Below, in pieces: positions 38,817-47,812 of a stretch of 64,000 nt of DNA. Source of the stretch: Pseudanabaena galeata CCNP1313 (GTDB lineage: Bacteria; Cyanobacteriota; Cyanobacteriia; Pseudanabaenales; Pseudanabaenaceae); assembly GCF_029910235.1 (NCBI RefSeq), contig NZ_CP112874.1, positions 4,864,720-4,928,719 of the forward strand. The letters are read 5' to 3'. Position 1 is the stretch's first letter; every line of letters starts with the position of its first letter. Below the pieces are notes generated by a model. It did not search any database, was not told where the DNA came from, and saw only the letters and a list, made by a program, of their open reading frames with translations. The translations under genes were made by a program, and so were the position numbers.

Positions 38817-38926
38817 ACGTCAGTTCGACGACAGCAGAAAATGGTAAGAATCGCTTAGCGATTCTTACCATTTCTGCCATTAGCGGCGTGCTTTGCACGC
38901 CGCTAATGGCTATATCGAACTCACAT
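38817..38926. mobile_element. IS982-related MITE, copy 2, with TAACTTA target duplication
   Basis: 110 bp with ACGTCAGTTCGACG at the left and an inverted ATGTGAGTTCGA-type right end. Perfect direct repeats TAACTTA flank it (38810-38816 and 38927-38933). The interior hairpins are the same as in the copy at 22808. It lies 24 bp from the IS982 element itself. Confidence 0.88.
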
Positions 38927-38966
38927 TAACTTATCTCAAAGCCTAAAATGACGTGAGTTCGACGCA

Positions 38967-39878
38967 CTAAAAGATGGCAGGAGGAAGAGCAGGTAAGCCT
39001 TTGAAGAGAAGATCTAAAGCAGGTTTAGTCTCTCGATATGTATAAGCAACCAACCCAGCTAAAAGGTTGACAAGAAAATTAAAAAAACTGCGATGTCTTG
39101 AATGCTCAATCTGAGAAATGTTTTTGAGTTGATCATTGACGGACTCAATAATTGCGCGCTTACGCAGCAAAATCTTATCAATCAACTTGACCAAACAGTT
39201 TTTCATATTTTTCTTGCGCTTAGTAATCAGTTGTAAACCTTGTTCATAGAGCTTCTCAAACAACTTTTGGGAGATATAACCACGGTCACCAAACAATTGA
39301 CCAAAGAGGTCTTGAGCCATCTCAGGCACAGGTTGTCGGTCATCAATATTGGCTGGTGTGAGCTTGAAGGCAAGCAATTCCCCTTTGTCATTGATAATCA
39401 AATGTAGCTTGAAGCCAAAGTGCCATCCCACTGAGTTTTTGCCCCAATTGACCATACCTTTGAATACTTTATGGGCATGGGCACGGCATGGTACACAGAC
39501 ATTGATCGGTGTGGAGTCGATGAATGATATTCCTGTCACTTCGCCTTTGCGGGTATGCAGAAAGCAACATAACAACATCATTGTCCAAGGCATTAGCTCC
39601 ACAAAGCGGGTGTAGCTTACCAAGTGGGGAAAAGCTTTCCGCCAAAACGGTATTACAGTTAGGGTATAGAAGTCTTTGAAGGTCTTGTATCCTGACCCAT
39701 GAAAGGCGATCGCGATGGTCATCACTTCACTCAACCTCATTCTTGAGCGACTTTTCCTTTCTCCCTGCATTGATGGCAACATTGGTTGCTCTTGCCAGTG
39801 TTTTTCAAAGCTTTGGCAAAAATCATCCACTTCACAGAAGATTCGCGTGATATCCAAGTGCGATACGATACTGTTCAT
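38967..39878 (-). CDS. IS982-family DDE transposase
   Basis: 303 residues from the ATG at 39878 (MNSIVSHLDITRIF). The DDE region shows GISFIDSTPINVC, HKVFKGMVNWGKNSVGWHFGFKLHL, LTPANIDDRQPVPEM and LFGDRGYISQKLF, which is characteristic of IS982. The frame is complete, so the protein may still be functional. Its natural promoter region has been split off by the IS1380 insertion 13 bp upstream of the start (39892-39895 duplicated). Confidence 0.92.
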   Translation of the reverse strand: MNSIVSHLDITRIFCEVDDFCQSFEKHWQEQPMLPSMQGERKSRSRMRLSEVMTIAIAFHGSGYKTFKDFYTLTVIPFWRKAFPHLVSYTRFVELMPWTMMLLCCFLHTRKGEVTGISFIDSTPINVCVPCRAHAHKVFKGMVNWGKNSVGWHFGFKLHLIINDKGELLAFKLTPANIDDRQPVPEMAQDLFGQLFGDRGYISQKLFEKLYEQGLQLITKRKKNMKNCLVKLIDKILLRKRAIIESVNDQLKNISQIEHSRHRSFFNFLVNLLAGLVAYTYRETKPALDLLFKGLPALPPAIF

Positions 39879-39895
39879 ATTGCTGAGGCTTTTAG

Positions 39896-41524
39896 CCTGA
39901 ATTATGCATGACAAGGGGAACGAGAACAAGAAAAAGAGCCTAAAAGCTATTAGAATTAGGCTCTTCAGAATAATAATAGATGTATTTTCTCATGACAGAG
40001 TGTAATCAAGAAGCAAAGATCGAATTTTATAAAAAAAAGCGACTAGAAGTAAAGTTTAGTGGCGAACAATTGAGTAGTGAAGGTGGAATACTGCTGGTGA
40101 GACAAGCAGAAGAGAAAGTTAAAATTATCGAAGAGATGGCAGAGAGAATCGAGGATAAGCGAGACCAGAATAAAATCAGACACAGCATGGAACAGTTAAT
40201 CCAGCAAAGGGTATTGCAAATAGCCAGTGGCTATGAAGATGCCATCGATAGCAATCAGCTGAGAAAAGACCCAATTTTAAAAATTGCCTGCAATCGGTTG
40301 CCAATAGATGAAGAAGAGGAACTACTGGCAAGTCAGTCAACCATGACGCGGTTAGAGAATCGGATTGCGAAATCAGAGAACAAAGCCATGAGGCGGTTAT
40401 TTATCGAGAAATATATCGAACAGCACAAGACCCCTCCCAAACAAATCGTACTAGACATAGATGGGTGGGATGCGCCAACGCACGGAGAGCAACAGATGAG
40501 CTTTTTTCATGGATACTATGATCATCATATCTACTATCCCGTATTGATCAATGAAGCAAAAAGTGGATATCCTCTAGTATTGCAACTGAGAGCAGGGAAT
40601 AGTCATGCAGGGAAAGGAGTCGCACCAATATTACGTTGGCTATTCTGGCGATTAAAACGGGAATGGGCAGGAGTCGAAATCATTTTGCGGGGTGATGGAG
40701 GATTCTCCTTACCCGAAATCATCAAAGTCTGCGAGCGTTCGGGTGTTGGCTATGTTTGTGGATTTTCTAGTAATGCTGTTTTAAAGCGCAAGGTAGCTAA
40801 TTTGCTGGAACGCGCAAGATTGCAATATTGTCAGACGAGAGAAAAAGCGCGGTTGTTTGATGATGTTTACTACCAATCTAGTTCATGGTCAGAACCACGA
40901 CGCTTAGTAATGAAAGCGGAATGGCTAGAAAAAGGGGCTAATCCACGTTTTCTGATTACCAATTTGGCGTTACCACCCCAAGAACTTTACGATAAATTTT
41001 ATGTCTATAGAGGGGCGGATTCTGAGCATCGTATCAAGGAATTGAAATTGGGTATCAAGGCAGGTCGCCTCAGTTGTCATAGTTTTACGGCTAACCAGTT
41101 TCGGCTGCTTCTGGCTCAGGCTGCCTATATTCTCATGTTAACGATTCGACAAGCGGCGGCGGCAACGACATTAGCCAAAGCTCAAGTAATTCGCTTACGC
41201 GATTCTTTGCTCAAATGTGCGGCTCATGTCAAAGTGTCGGTTAGGCGGGTGCTGGTAGAATTGCCAAATTTCTTTCCCTTTGCTAAAGAATTCTGTCCGA
41301 TTTCTCAGCGTTTATCCGAGCCTAACTTCTGTATTTTTGATTAGTTTTTGACCTCTCATAGGATTAATCTATCTCTTTGTAGCCATTTAAGTCCATTTTT
41401 GCCATTAATTCTTGTTTCTGTTGCTTTTTCTTCTTTTAATTGATGCAAATCTCTCCATTCTTAACTTAACGATCTGTTTTTGCTTGGATTTCGTTTCTCT
41501 TTCTCATCTCGTGAATAATACAGG
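39896..41524 (+). mobile_element. IS1380-family insertion sequence nested in IS982
   Basis: 1629 bp. Left end CCTGAATTATGCATGAC and right end (inverted) CCTGTATTATTCACGAG match at 13 of 17 positions. TTAG is duplicated at 39892-39895 and 41525-41528. The 4-bp duplication and CCT ends are normal for IS1380 (compare ISEcp1). Confidence 0.85.
39992..41344 (+). CDS. IS1380-family transposase
   Basis: 450 residues from ATG 39992 (MTECNQEAKIEFY); an ATG four codons earlier is also possible. Characteristic motifs are LVRQAEEKVKIIEEMAERI near the N-terminus, LDIDGWDAPTHGEQQ (first Asp), ILRGDGGFSLPEIIKVCER (second Asp) and RGADSEHRIKELKLGI (Glu). The frame is intact, so the element looks recent. From 41345 to 41524 is the non-coding right part of the element. 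Confidence 0.93.
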   Translation: MTECNQEAKIEFYKKKRLEVKFSGEQLSSEGGILLVRQAEEKVKIIEEMAERIEDKRDQNKIRHSMEQLIQQRVLQIASGYEDAIDSNQLRKDPILKIACNRLPIDEEEELLASQSTMTRLENRIAKSENKAMRRLFIEKYIEQHKTPPKQIVLDIDGWDAPTHGEQQMSFFHGYYDHHIYYPVLINEAKSGYPLVLQLRAGNSHAGKGVAPILRWLFWRLKREWAGVEIILRGDGGFSLPEIIKVCERSGVGYVCGFSSNAVLKRKVANLLERARLQYCQTREKARLFDDVYYQSSSWSEPRRLVMKAEWLEKGANPRFLITNLALPPQELYDKFYVYRGADSEHRIKELKLGIKAGRLSCHSFTANQFRLLLAQAAYILMLTIRQAAAATTLAKAQVIRLRDSLLKCAAHVKVSVRRVLVELPNFFPFAKEFCPISQRLSEPNFCIFD

Positions 41525-41586
41525 TTAGTTTGTCAAACCTAGTCTCAGCTTTTCTTTTGCTTTTGTCTACTCCGTCGAACTGACGT

Positions 41587-41713
41587 TAAAATGGCATAGC
41601 CATTTTAGGCTTTGGGATAAGGGGCAGTTAGAGTGGGTAAAAACTTCTCAAACACGCTCTAAAAATGACTAGTCTGGCTATAGAATCTTAGTAGCCGTAA
41701 TCACTTTTAAAAT
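41587..41713. other. Right half of a disrupted hairpin and glcF upstream region
   Basis: 41587-41620 holds ATGGCATAGCCATTTTAGG and GGCTTTGGGATAAG, the right arm of a palindrome whose left arm is at 38934-38950. The rest is AT-rich spacer before glcF. No additional gene is seen. Confidence 0.7.
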
Positions 41714-43081
41714 ATGCAGGTTTCTGACAAGTCTGGTTTTGAGAATATATCTATCAATAATCAGGAAATAACTCCTAGTTTTGACGCTAAAAATCCACCA
41801 AATCCACAACTAATTGATGCTTGTGTACATTGTGGCTTTTGCCTGTCTACCTGCCCTAGTTATCGCATCATCGGCAAAGAAACAGATTCGCCACGCGGTC
41901 GTATCTATTTAATGGATGGAATTAATGAAGGCGATATTCCGTTATCACCTGCGATCGCCCAACATTTTGATACTTGCTTAGGATGTCTTGCTTGTGTGAC
42001 TACCTGTCCATCAGGCGTACAGTATGACCAACTGATCGAATCTACCCGCGCTCAAGTTGAGCGAAATCATCCGCGATCGCTACCTGAGAAATTATTACGG
42101 CAATTTATCTTTTCGACTTTCCCCTATCCCAATCGCCTCCGAGTGCTACTTGCGCCTTTATTGGCTTATCAGAAATTAGGTTTACAAAAACTATTGCGAT
42201 CGCAGGGTTGGTTAGAAAAGTTTTTGCCCAAGCAACTAGCTGCGATGGAATCGGTGCTACCCGAATTAACTCCCCAAGCTTTTCAGGATAATTTACCCGA
42301 AGTAATTGCTGCTCAAGGAGCAAAGCGTTACCGTGTGGGAATGCTCTTGGGCTGTGTGCAGCGTGTATTTTTGCCAGAGGTGAATAATGCGACAGTGCGC
42401 GTACTAACGGCAAATGGATGTGAGGTTGTAGTTCCCAAATTGCAAGGTTGCTGCGGAGCATTATCCCATCACCAAGGACAAGAGGCTCAAACTCTAGAAC
42501 TTGCCAAGCAGACTATTGACGCTTTTGCCGATTTAAATCTTGATGCGTTGCTGGTTAATGCTTCGGGCTGTGGACATACATTGAAAGAATATGGACATAT
42601 TTTGAAAGATGATCCTCACTATGCAGAGAAAGCTAAGCTTTTTTCTCAAACAGTAAAGGATGTTCAAGAGTTTCTCGATCATGTTGGGCTGACAGCCAAG
42701 CTCTCACCATTGCAAGATCAGCCTTTAGCGATCGCCTATCAAGATGCTTGCCATATGCTGCATGGACAAAAAATCAGCCTCGAACCACGTCGTTTGTTGC
42801 GTCAAATTCCCAATGTCCAATTAAGGGAATCGGTTGATGCTTCGCTATGCTGTGGTAGTGCAGGAATCTACAACATTTTGCAACCAGAAGTTGGTCATGA
42901 ATTGGGAGAGATGAAGGTAACCAATCTCACGGATACGGGCGCTCAATTAATAGCTTCGGCAAATGTTGGTTGTATTACCCAAATTCGTAAGCATTTGAAA
43001 TTGCAAAATAAAAATGTTCTCCTTATGCATCCAATGGAACTATTAGATTATTCTATTAGAGGTAAAAAGCTAGATAACTGA
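41714..43081 (+). CDS. glcF: Glycolate oxidase iron-sulfur subunit
   Basis: 455 residues. Subunit F of glycolate dehydrogenase in photorespiration. Two ferredoxin-type [4Fe-4S] motifs: Cys37/40/43 with Cys47 (CVHCGFCLSTCP) and Cys88/91/94 with Cys98 (CLGCLACVTTCP). Two CCG domains follow (GCCGALSHHQG and SLCCGSAGIYN). The glcD and glcE partner genes are not in the window. A lactate utilisation protein is less likely because of the full-length match in layout. Confidence 0.93.
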   Translation: MQVSDKSGFENISINNQEITPSFDAKNPPNPQLIDACVHCGFCLSTCPSYRIIGKETDSPRGRIYLMDGINEGDIPLSPAIAQHFDTCLGCLACVTTCPSGVQYDQLIESTRAQVERNHPRSLPEKLLRQFIFSTFPYPNRLRVLLAPLLAYQKLGLQKLLRSQGWLEKFLPKQLAAMESVLPELTPQAFQDNLPEVIAAQGAKRYRVGMLLGCVQRVFLPEVNNATVRVLTANGCEVVVPKLQGCCGALSHHQGQEAQTLELAKQTIDAFADLNLDALLVNASGCGHTLKEYGHILKDDPHYAEKAKLFSQTVKDVQEFLDHVGLTAKLSPLQDQPLAIAYQDACHMLHGQKISLEPRRLLRQIPNVQLRESVDASLCCGSAGIYNILQPEVGHELGEMKVTNLTDTGAQLIASANVGCITQIRKHLKLQNKNVLLMHPMELLDYSIRGKKLDN

Positions 43082-43103
43082 TGTTAATTGGAAGCTTTCT
43101 TCA

Positions 43104-43156
43104 AAAACCAAGTAAATGAATGCGGCGCAAAGCACTGCCTTCATTTACTTGGTTTT
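43104..43156. repeat. Constant-end hairpin, arm variant TAAATGAA
   Basis: AAAACCAAG end, arm TAAATGAA and a partially mismatched GCGGCGC/GCACTGC centre. It lies 23 bases after glcF and may terminate it. Confidence 0.75.
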
Positions 43157-43410
43157 GATCACAAAGGTTGATAAATTTAGTTCTCGTTGCTTTTTTGCAA
43201 ATCGTTTCGGGAATATTCAAGGGAATCATGTAACATCAGAGAGATAGTGCGATCGCTTACTAAAAGCTTTTTTACTGTAGAAAAAACAATTTTTTGCCGA
43301 ATAAAACTTAGATTTGAGTTTTAATTTTAATTATTTAACGTCACATAACACGTTAGATAATTAATATAAGTGAAAATTATAAATATGATATTTATCAAAA
43401 ATGTTAAAAG
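43157..43410 (+). promoter_or_regulatory. AT-rich upstream region of the desaturase gene
   Basis: About 250 bp of very AT-rich DNA. AACGTCACATAACACGTT at 43338-43355 is an inverted repeat (AACGT ... ACGTT) and could be an operator. TAATATAA and TATAAATATGATA are possible -10 elements. AAAATGTTAAAAG precedes the ATG. Cold control would be expected for a desaturase, but no established site was recognised. Confidence 0.4.
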
Positions 43411-44529
43411 ATGCAAGAGCGAAAAGGATCTCAACAGTTTGTGATTAGTTCCGAGCAAGAACCAGCTAAGAAACTAAAATTTGCCAAGAATAGTGGATTT
43501 CAGACTGAACTGAGAAGACGAGTGGATCAACTTTTTCAAAGTAGTGACCTTAAAGAACGTGATTGTTCTCAGATGTACATGAAGACAGCGATTTTGCTGC
43601 TTAGCTTAATCGGGTTATATACTGCCTTAGTTTTCTTTGCCCAGACATGGTGGCAAGTAGTACCCCTTTGCATAGCCCTTGGGGTCATCACCGCAGGAAT
43701 CGGTTTTAGTATTCAGCACGATGGCGCACACCATGCTTATTCAAATATTGCGTGGGTAAATAAGCTCATGTCAATGGGTTTAGATTTAATTGGTGGAAGT
43801 TCCTATATTTGGCATTGGAAACATGATGTCCTGCATCATACCTACACCAATATTGCTGGCTACGATATGGATCTAGAAGTAGGAATCTTTGGGAGACTTT
43901 CTCCTTCCCATCCCAGACTTCTATTTCATCGGTGGCAACATTACTATCTTTGGCTGCTGTACGGTTTGTTAGCGATCAAGTGGCATTTTTATGATGATTT
44001 TTATTGCTTGATCACGGGCAAAATTGGCGATCGCGCCTACCCTCGTCCTACCAAGGGCAATCTTGCGATTTTCTTTGGGGGTAAGCTCATTTTCTTCACA
44101 CTTGCCTTTGCTATTCCCTCACTATTTCACTCTGTATGGCAGGTTTTAGCTGGTTATACGTTAGTCGCTGTAACTTTGGGCATCGTACTGAGTGTAGTAT
44201 TTCAACTAGCCCATGTAGTTGAAGAAGCAAATTTCCCACTTCCTGTGCAAGAAGTGAACGTCATTGAGAATGATTGGGCGATCCATCAAATTGAAACAAC
44301 GGTGAATTTCTCCCGTAATAATCCCTTTGTGACATGGCTAGTTGGTGGCTTAAACTTCCAAGTCGAGCATCATCTATTTCCGAATATTTGCCATGTTAAC
44401 TACCCTGCGATTTCCAAAGTTGTCGAGCAAACTTGTCTAGAATTTGGCGTGAGATATAACTATCACACCTCTTTCTGGGCGGGTTGTTTATCTCACTTCC
44501 ATTGGTTACGCCGCATGGGAAGCACATAA
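43411..44529 (+). CDS. Membrane fatty acid desaturase, DesD (delta-6)-like
   Basis: 372 residues. Diiron membrane desaturase with His boxes HDGAHH (103-108), HDVLHH (138-143) and QVEHH (317-321). The Gln at the start of the third box is the hallmark of front-end (delta-5/6) desaturases. Four to six membrane helices surround them. The protein lacks a cytochrome b5 domain, as cyanobacterial DesD does. FPNICHVNYPAISKVVEQTC is typical. The N-terminal 45 residues are hydrophilic. Double-bond position is not decided by sequence. A terminator follows. Confidence 0.88.
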   Translation: MQERKGSQQFVISSEQEPAKKLKFAKNSGFQTELRRRVDQLFQSSDLKERDCSQMYMKTAILLLSLIGLYTALVFFAQTWWQVVPLCIALGVITAGIGFSIQHDGAHHAYSNIAWVNKLMSMGLDLIGGSSYIWHWKHDVLHHTYTNIAGYDMDLEVGIFGRLSPSHPRLLFHRWQHYYLWLLYGLLAIKWHFYDDFYCLITGKIGDRAYPRPTKGNLAIFFGGKLIFFTLAFAIPSLFHSVWQVLAGYTLVAVTLGIVLSVVFQLAHVVEEANFPLPVQEVNVIENDWAIHQIETTVNFSRNNPFVTWLVGGLNFQVEHHLFPNICHVNYPAISKVVEQTCLEFGVRYNYHTSFWAGCLSHFHWLRRMGST

Positions 44530-44602
44530 AAAAAGAGCGCTAGGCGCTCTTTTTTTATATTTCAAGAGAGAGCATCCCTTGGGGGCGCACTCTCTTGAAA
44601 TA
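44528..44602 (+). terminator. Terminator and second hairpin after the desaturase gene
   Basis: 44528-44557: A-run, AAGAGCGC / GCGCTCTT stem, T-run, overlapping the stop codon. 44557-44602: ATATTTCAAGAGAG / CTCTCTTGAAATAT hairpin with a CCCTTGGGGG centre. Confidence 0.85.
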
Positions 44603-44622
44603 TTTGGGATTGGTTAATAACT

Positions 44623-44783
44623 CATGTTACGCAGAGCGAATATCTGCCCTCATCCCCCAGCCCCTTCTCCCAGAGCGGGAGAAGGGGAGCAAGAGAAATA
44701 AAATATTAGTTTTTCTGGTTCCCCTCGCCCTTAATGGGAGAGGGGCTAGGGGTGAGGGTATCAGCAACTTCTGCGTAACATGT
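44623..44783. mobile_element. MITE with ATGTTACGCAGA ends and 10-bp duplication
   Basis: 161 bp. Terminal repeats ATGTTACGCAGA (44624-44635) and TCTGCGTAACAT. GTTAATAACT is duplicated exactly at 44613-44622 and 44784-44793. The core contains CATCCCCCAGCCCCTTCTCC and its mirror AGAGGGGCTAGGGGTGAGG, the same border pair as in the priA insertion. The right duplication covers the stop codon of the next minus-strand gene. Confidence 0.9.
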
Positions 44784-44784
44784 G

Positions 44785-45006
44785 TTAATAACTATCGGTT
44801 TTACTAACAGTTGTGTTAATTAGTTGTTGATTTGCTTGATTGAGACGATCGGCGATCGCTTCTCGCACATCACGATTTACATGAGTATCGGCAAGAACTT
44901 CCTGCGCCATTTCTCGATATTCAGCACTAGTGGTGAGATCCACTTGATCTAGTTGGTTGAGATTTTCATAGATAGTCTCAGGAGAAACCAACACATTACT
45001 TTCCAT
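44785..45006 (-). CDS. Small acidic protein of unknown function
   Basis: 73 residues, probably all helical and soluble (ETIYENLNQLDQVDLTTSAEYREMAQEVLADTHVNRDVREAIADRLNQ). The ribosome binding site AAGGAATG is close to its ATG at 45006. A miniature element has inserted at its stop codon. No family is recognised. Confidence 0.6.
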   Translation of the reverse strand: MESNVLVSPETIYENLNQLDQVDLTTSAEYREMAQEVLADTHVNRDVREAIADRLNQANQQLINTTVSKTDSY

Positions 45007-45031
45007 AGTTCATTCCTTACTTTATGACAGG

Positions 45032-45051
45032 CAAGGGGCTTAAGCCCCTTG
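45032..45051. repeat. 20-bp perfect palindrome, second copy at the pdxA 3' end
   Basis: CAAGGGGCTTAAGCCCCTTG. The same 20 bp recur at 62829-62848, where they overlap the pdxA stop codon. Here it lies between gltD and the 73-residue gene. Confidence 0.75.
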
Positions 45052-45063
45052 TTATAGATTGAT

Positions 45064-46548
45064 TTAGGGTAAATCTGTATTACCCATAAGATAGCGATCG
45101 CATTCACGGGCAGCACCACGACCTTCGTTAATCGCCCAGACGATTAGACTTTGTCCACGGCGACAGTCTCCTGCGGCAAAAACGCTAGGTAGACTAGTCG
45201 TAAATTGACCGTGATTCGCTTTGACATTACTACGAGGATCGCGTTCCACTCCTAGGGAATCCAGTAAAGGTTGTTCTGGACCTAGGAAACCCATTGCCAG
45301 CAAAACGATCTGAGCAGGAATTACCTTTTCAGTACCAGCTACTTGCTTAGGAATGAACTGACCCTTATCATTGCGTTCCCATTGCACTTGCACAGTGTGA
45401 ACAGCTTTGACCTGACCGTTTTCATCTCCCTCGATCTTAGTCGCAGTCGTGATATAAGCTCTAGGATCGTCACCAAACTTTGCACTCGCTTCTTCCTGTC
45501 CGTAGTCCATCTTGTAGACTTTCGGCCATTCAGGCCAAGGGTTATCCTTAGCACGGGTGGCTGGAGGCTTAGGCATGATTTCTAACTGGACAACACTATT
45601 GCAACCATGACGAATTGATGTACCCACACAGTCCGTACCTGTATCGCCACCACCGATAATCACCACATCTTTACCTTGTGCCGAGATAAAGTCATCCCCT
45701 GACTTACCATTGAGAACTGCCTTAGTATTTGCGGTGAGGAATTCCATCGCAAAATGAATACCTTTGAGTTCGCGTCCTTCAATGCTTAAATCACGAGGTT
45801 TAGTTGCGCCCGTACAAAGTACCACCGCATCAAACTCCTTGAGCAAATCTTCCGCAGGTAGATCCTTCCCAATTTCAGTATTACAAACAAACTTCACCCC
45901 TTCTTGCTCAAGGATACCTAAGCGGCGCAATACCACTTTTTGCTTGTCCAACTTCATGTTGGGAATGCCATACATTAACAATCCCCCTGGGCGATCGGCG
46001 CGTTCATAAACCGTAACCCAATGCCCTGCTTTGTTTAGCTGGGCGGCGGCGCTCAAGCCTGCGGGGCCTGAACCAATCACTGCAACTTTTTTACCCGTGC
46101 GCTTAGCAGGCGGTTCGGGGACAATCCAACCTTCTTCCCAGCCCTTGTCGATGATGGAGTACTCAATATTCTTAATGGTCACAGGTGGATTGGTAATCCC
46201 CAAGACACAAGAACCTTCACAGGGAGCGGGGCAAACCCGCCCTGTAAATTCAGGGAAATTGTTGGTTTTATGGAGACGATCTAGGGCTTCGCGCCAAAGT
46301 CCCCGATAAACTAAGTCATTCCATTCGGGAATCAGGTTATTGACTGGGCAGCCGCTAGCCATGCCACTGATCAGGTTGCCTGTATGACAAAATGGTGTAC
46401 CACAGTCCATACATCGAGCGCCCTGTGTGCGGAGATTTTCATCGGGCATATGGACATGAAATTCATCCCAATTTTTGATGCGATCGCTTGGTGCTATTTC
46501 CGTCGGTGCTTCGCGAAGGTACTCAATAAATCCTGTCGGTTTTCCCAT
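45064..46548 (-). CDS. gltD: Glutamate synthase small subunit (NAD(P)H)
   Basis: 494 residues. It transfers electrons from NAD(P)H through FAD and Fe-S clusters to the large subunit. The N-terminal cysteines (Cys46, 49, 54, 67 and Cys106, 110, 114) bind two [4Fe-4S] clusters. The FAD site is [17 protein letters not shown] and the NAD(P)H site [19 protein letters not shown]. The C-terminal [20 protein letters not shown] is standard. No gltB gene is adjacent. Ferredoxin-dependent GOGAT is the main cyanobacterial form, so this NAD(P)H enzyme would need a gltB elsewhere. Confidence 0.95.
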   Translation of the reverse strand: MGKPTGFIEYLREAPTEIAPSDRIKNWDEFHVHMPDENLRTQGARCMDCGTPFCHTGNLISGMASGCPVNNLIPEWNDLVYRGLWREALDRLHKTNNFPEFTGRVCPAPCEGSCVLGITNPPVTIKNIEYSIIDKGWEEGWIVPEPPAKRTGKKVAVIGSGPAGLSAAAQLNKAGHWVTVYERADRPGGLLMYGIPNMKLDKQKVVLRRLGILEQEGVKFVCNTEIGKDLPAEDLLKEFDAVVLCTGATKPRDLSIEGRELKGIHFAMEFLTANTKAVLNGKSGDDFISAQGKDVVIIGGGDTGTDCVGTSIRHGCNSVVQLEIMPKPPATRAKDNPWPEWPKVYKMDYGQEEASAKFGDDPRAYITTATKIEGDENGQVKAVHTVQVQWERNDKGQFIPKQVAGTEKVIPAQIVLLAMGFLGPEQPLLDSLGVERDPRSNVKANHGQFTTSLPSVFAAGDCRRGQSLIVWAINEGRGAARECDRYLMGNTDLP

Positions 46549-46595
46549 TGCTTTTCGTTTCTATGTTTTGATGAGTCAGCATTTCTGAAATTATG

Positions 46596-46648
46596 AAACC
46601 AATTTTAGGATTTCCGTGCCATAGGCGCGGAAATCCTAAAATTGGTTT
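46596..46648 (-). repeat. Hairpin upstream of gltD
   Basis: AAACCAATTTTAGGATTTCCG arm with its mirror image. It has the AAACC / GGTTT ends of the constant-end family but a different centre (GCC-AT-GGC). It lies about 50 bases upstream of the gltD start, where it could also affect transcription. Confidence 0.65.
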
Positions 46649-46818
46649 TGATAAGTAAGCTATTTGCTATTTGATCAATAGCCCATAAAGTATTTTTAAA
46701 CTGCTTAACTTGTTCTAAGTATATTTTACGGGTTTCCTTAATATTAGTTAACGTTGCCGTCTGAATAATAAGGAAAAAGTCGTTGGAGATTGACTCCGAT
46801 TTGAGAAACAGTGTCACA

Positions 46819-47000
46819 AAGCCCAAAAGAAAGATGGCGGCGCTTTGCTCCACCATCTTTCTTTTGGGTTTTGCTATATATAGCTGTCGCCATTCTTGTT
46901 AGAACATAAAACCCAAATAGTGTGAGGCGGCGCTTCGCGCCGCCTCACACTATTTGGGTTTTGAATTGTCCTGATATTAGGTGGCTATAGCTATACAAGA
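46819..47000. repeat. Two constant-end hairpins with TATAGC flanks
   Basis: 46819-46871 has arm variant GAAAGAT. 46908-46962 has arm TAGTGTGA, identical to the copies at 26160 and 47725. Flanks TATAGCTGTCGCCATTCTTG (46880-46899) and GTGGCTATAGCTATACAAG (46981-46999) define a larger unit of about 120 bp. The 83-codon minus-strand frame at 46605-46856 spans two hairpins and is not called. Confidence 0.8.
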
Positions 47001-47037
47001 TTTTCGTTAATTGTATTTTGGTTATATTATTGGTCTT

Positions 47038-47718
47038 ATGATTACCCCACTCAAACGTAAAAATTTTGATGAGCTTATTCCTGCTGTCCCTACCTCAGAG
47101 CAGTATCAATACTATTGGGGTGACGGTCAGAGTGTATTTCGTCGCGTTGCAATTTCGATCGCCTGTGTAATTGTATTCACAATTCTCTATAACCGTGTCC
47201 ACGAAAATAATCCCAGTAGTTTCGCGGCTCTAGTGATGTTTGTTTGTGCAGCTTTTGGAGGGTTGTATTGGATGTTAGAGCCAGTCGCTCTAGCAAGCAT
47301 TCGTAATGCCAAGTTGCGACGCTTTGCCTATTGTGGTTTTTGGCAGGCGGAAGTTTTGGATGTTTATGTTTCTCAGGAAGTACTGGCTCGTGCTGAAAAG
47401 GTAAACTCACGGGGACGCATGGATGTTAGTTATGATGCGGAAAGTTTTTTAAATATTGAGCTTGGTGATGAGACGGAGTTTGTAACGACTTTACGCTTAC
47501 CGATGAAGCGCGAACTGAAGCGGATTCGACCTGAGCAGACGGTATATATGTTGCTATTTTCTAACGATCGCCGCTTTGGTCGGGTTAGTCGGATCACTTC
47601 TGATGCCTATATTCCCCAATACAATCTCTGGGTGGGAGATTATCCTTATTTACGTCGTGACACTTTTATCGATCTGACTAAATATATGGTCAAGCGATCG
47701 CAGAAAGTAACTAGCTAA
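47038..47718 (+). CDS. Conserved cyanobacterial membrane protein (sometimes annotated as phosphate ABC permease)
   Basis: 226 residues from the ATG at 47038 (MITPLKRKNFDELIPAVPTSEQ). Two membrane helices (about 38-60 and 65-85) are followed by a soluble domain with RRFAYCGFWQAEVLDVYVSQEV and a C-terminal YIPQYNLWVGDYPYLRRD. I recall this family in many cyanobacteria, where databases label it a phosphate ABC transporter permease. The sequence has no real ABC permease features, so that label is doubtful. Real function unknown. Confidence 0.8.
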   Translation: MITPLKRKNFDELIPAVPTSEQYQYYWGDGQSVFRRVAISIACVIVFTILYNRVHENNPSSFAALVMFVCAAFGGLYWMLEPVALASIRNAKLRRFAYCGFWQAEVLDVYVSQEVLARAEKVNSRGRMDVSYDAESFLNIELGDETEFVTTLRLPMKRELKRIRPEQTVYMLLFSNDRRFGRVSRITSDAYIPQYNLWVGDYPYLRRDTFIDLTKYMVKRSQKVTS

Positions 47719-47724
47719 ATTGCG

Positions 47725-47777
47725 AAACCCAAATAGTGTGAGGCGGCGCGAAGCGCCGCCTCACACTATTTGGGTTT
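47725..47777. repeat. Constant-end hairpin, arm TAGTGTGA, inverted loop
   Basis: AAACCCAAATAGTGTGAGG arm as at 26160 and 46908, but the loop reads GCGC GAA GCGC instead of GCG CTT CGC, i.e. the centre is in the opposite orientation. It is followed by GATTTGTCCTGATACAGATG, the usual right flank of this repeat. Confidence 0.85.
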
Positions 47778-47812
47778 TGATTTGTCCTGATACAGATGGC
47801 TATAGCTATACT

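Larger units (their letters stand above)
38951..41586. mobile_element. IS982-family insertion sequence, interrupted by IS1380
   Basis: Ends ACGTGAGTTCGACG (38951-38964) and its inverted counterpart (41573-41586, one mismatch). Perfect 7-bp direct repeats TAAAATG lie outside (38944-38950 and 41587-41593). Removing the nested element leaves about 1003 bp, the usual IS982 length. It sits in the middle of a hairpin whose halves AAAGCCTAAAATG and CCATTTTAGGCTTT are on either side. Confidence 0.9.

Noticed and set aside
46605..46856. 83-codon minus-strand frame between gltD and the membrane protein gene
   Set aside because: Both its ends lie inside hairpin repeats. A central stretch (SISNDFFLIIQTATLTN) is not clearly related to any family, so it may at best be a gene remnant.
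47038..47718. Phosphate ABC transporter permease function
   Set aside because: The label is used in databases for this family, but only two membrane helices are visible and no permease EAA-like loop or partner genes exist.
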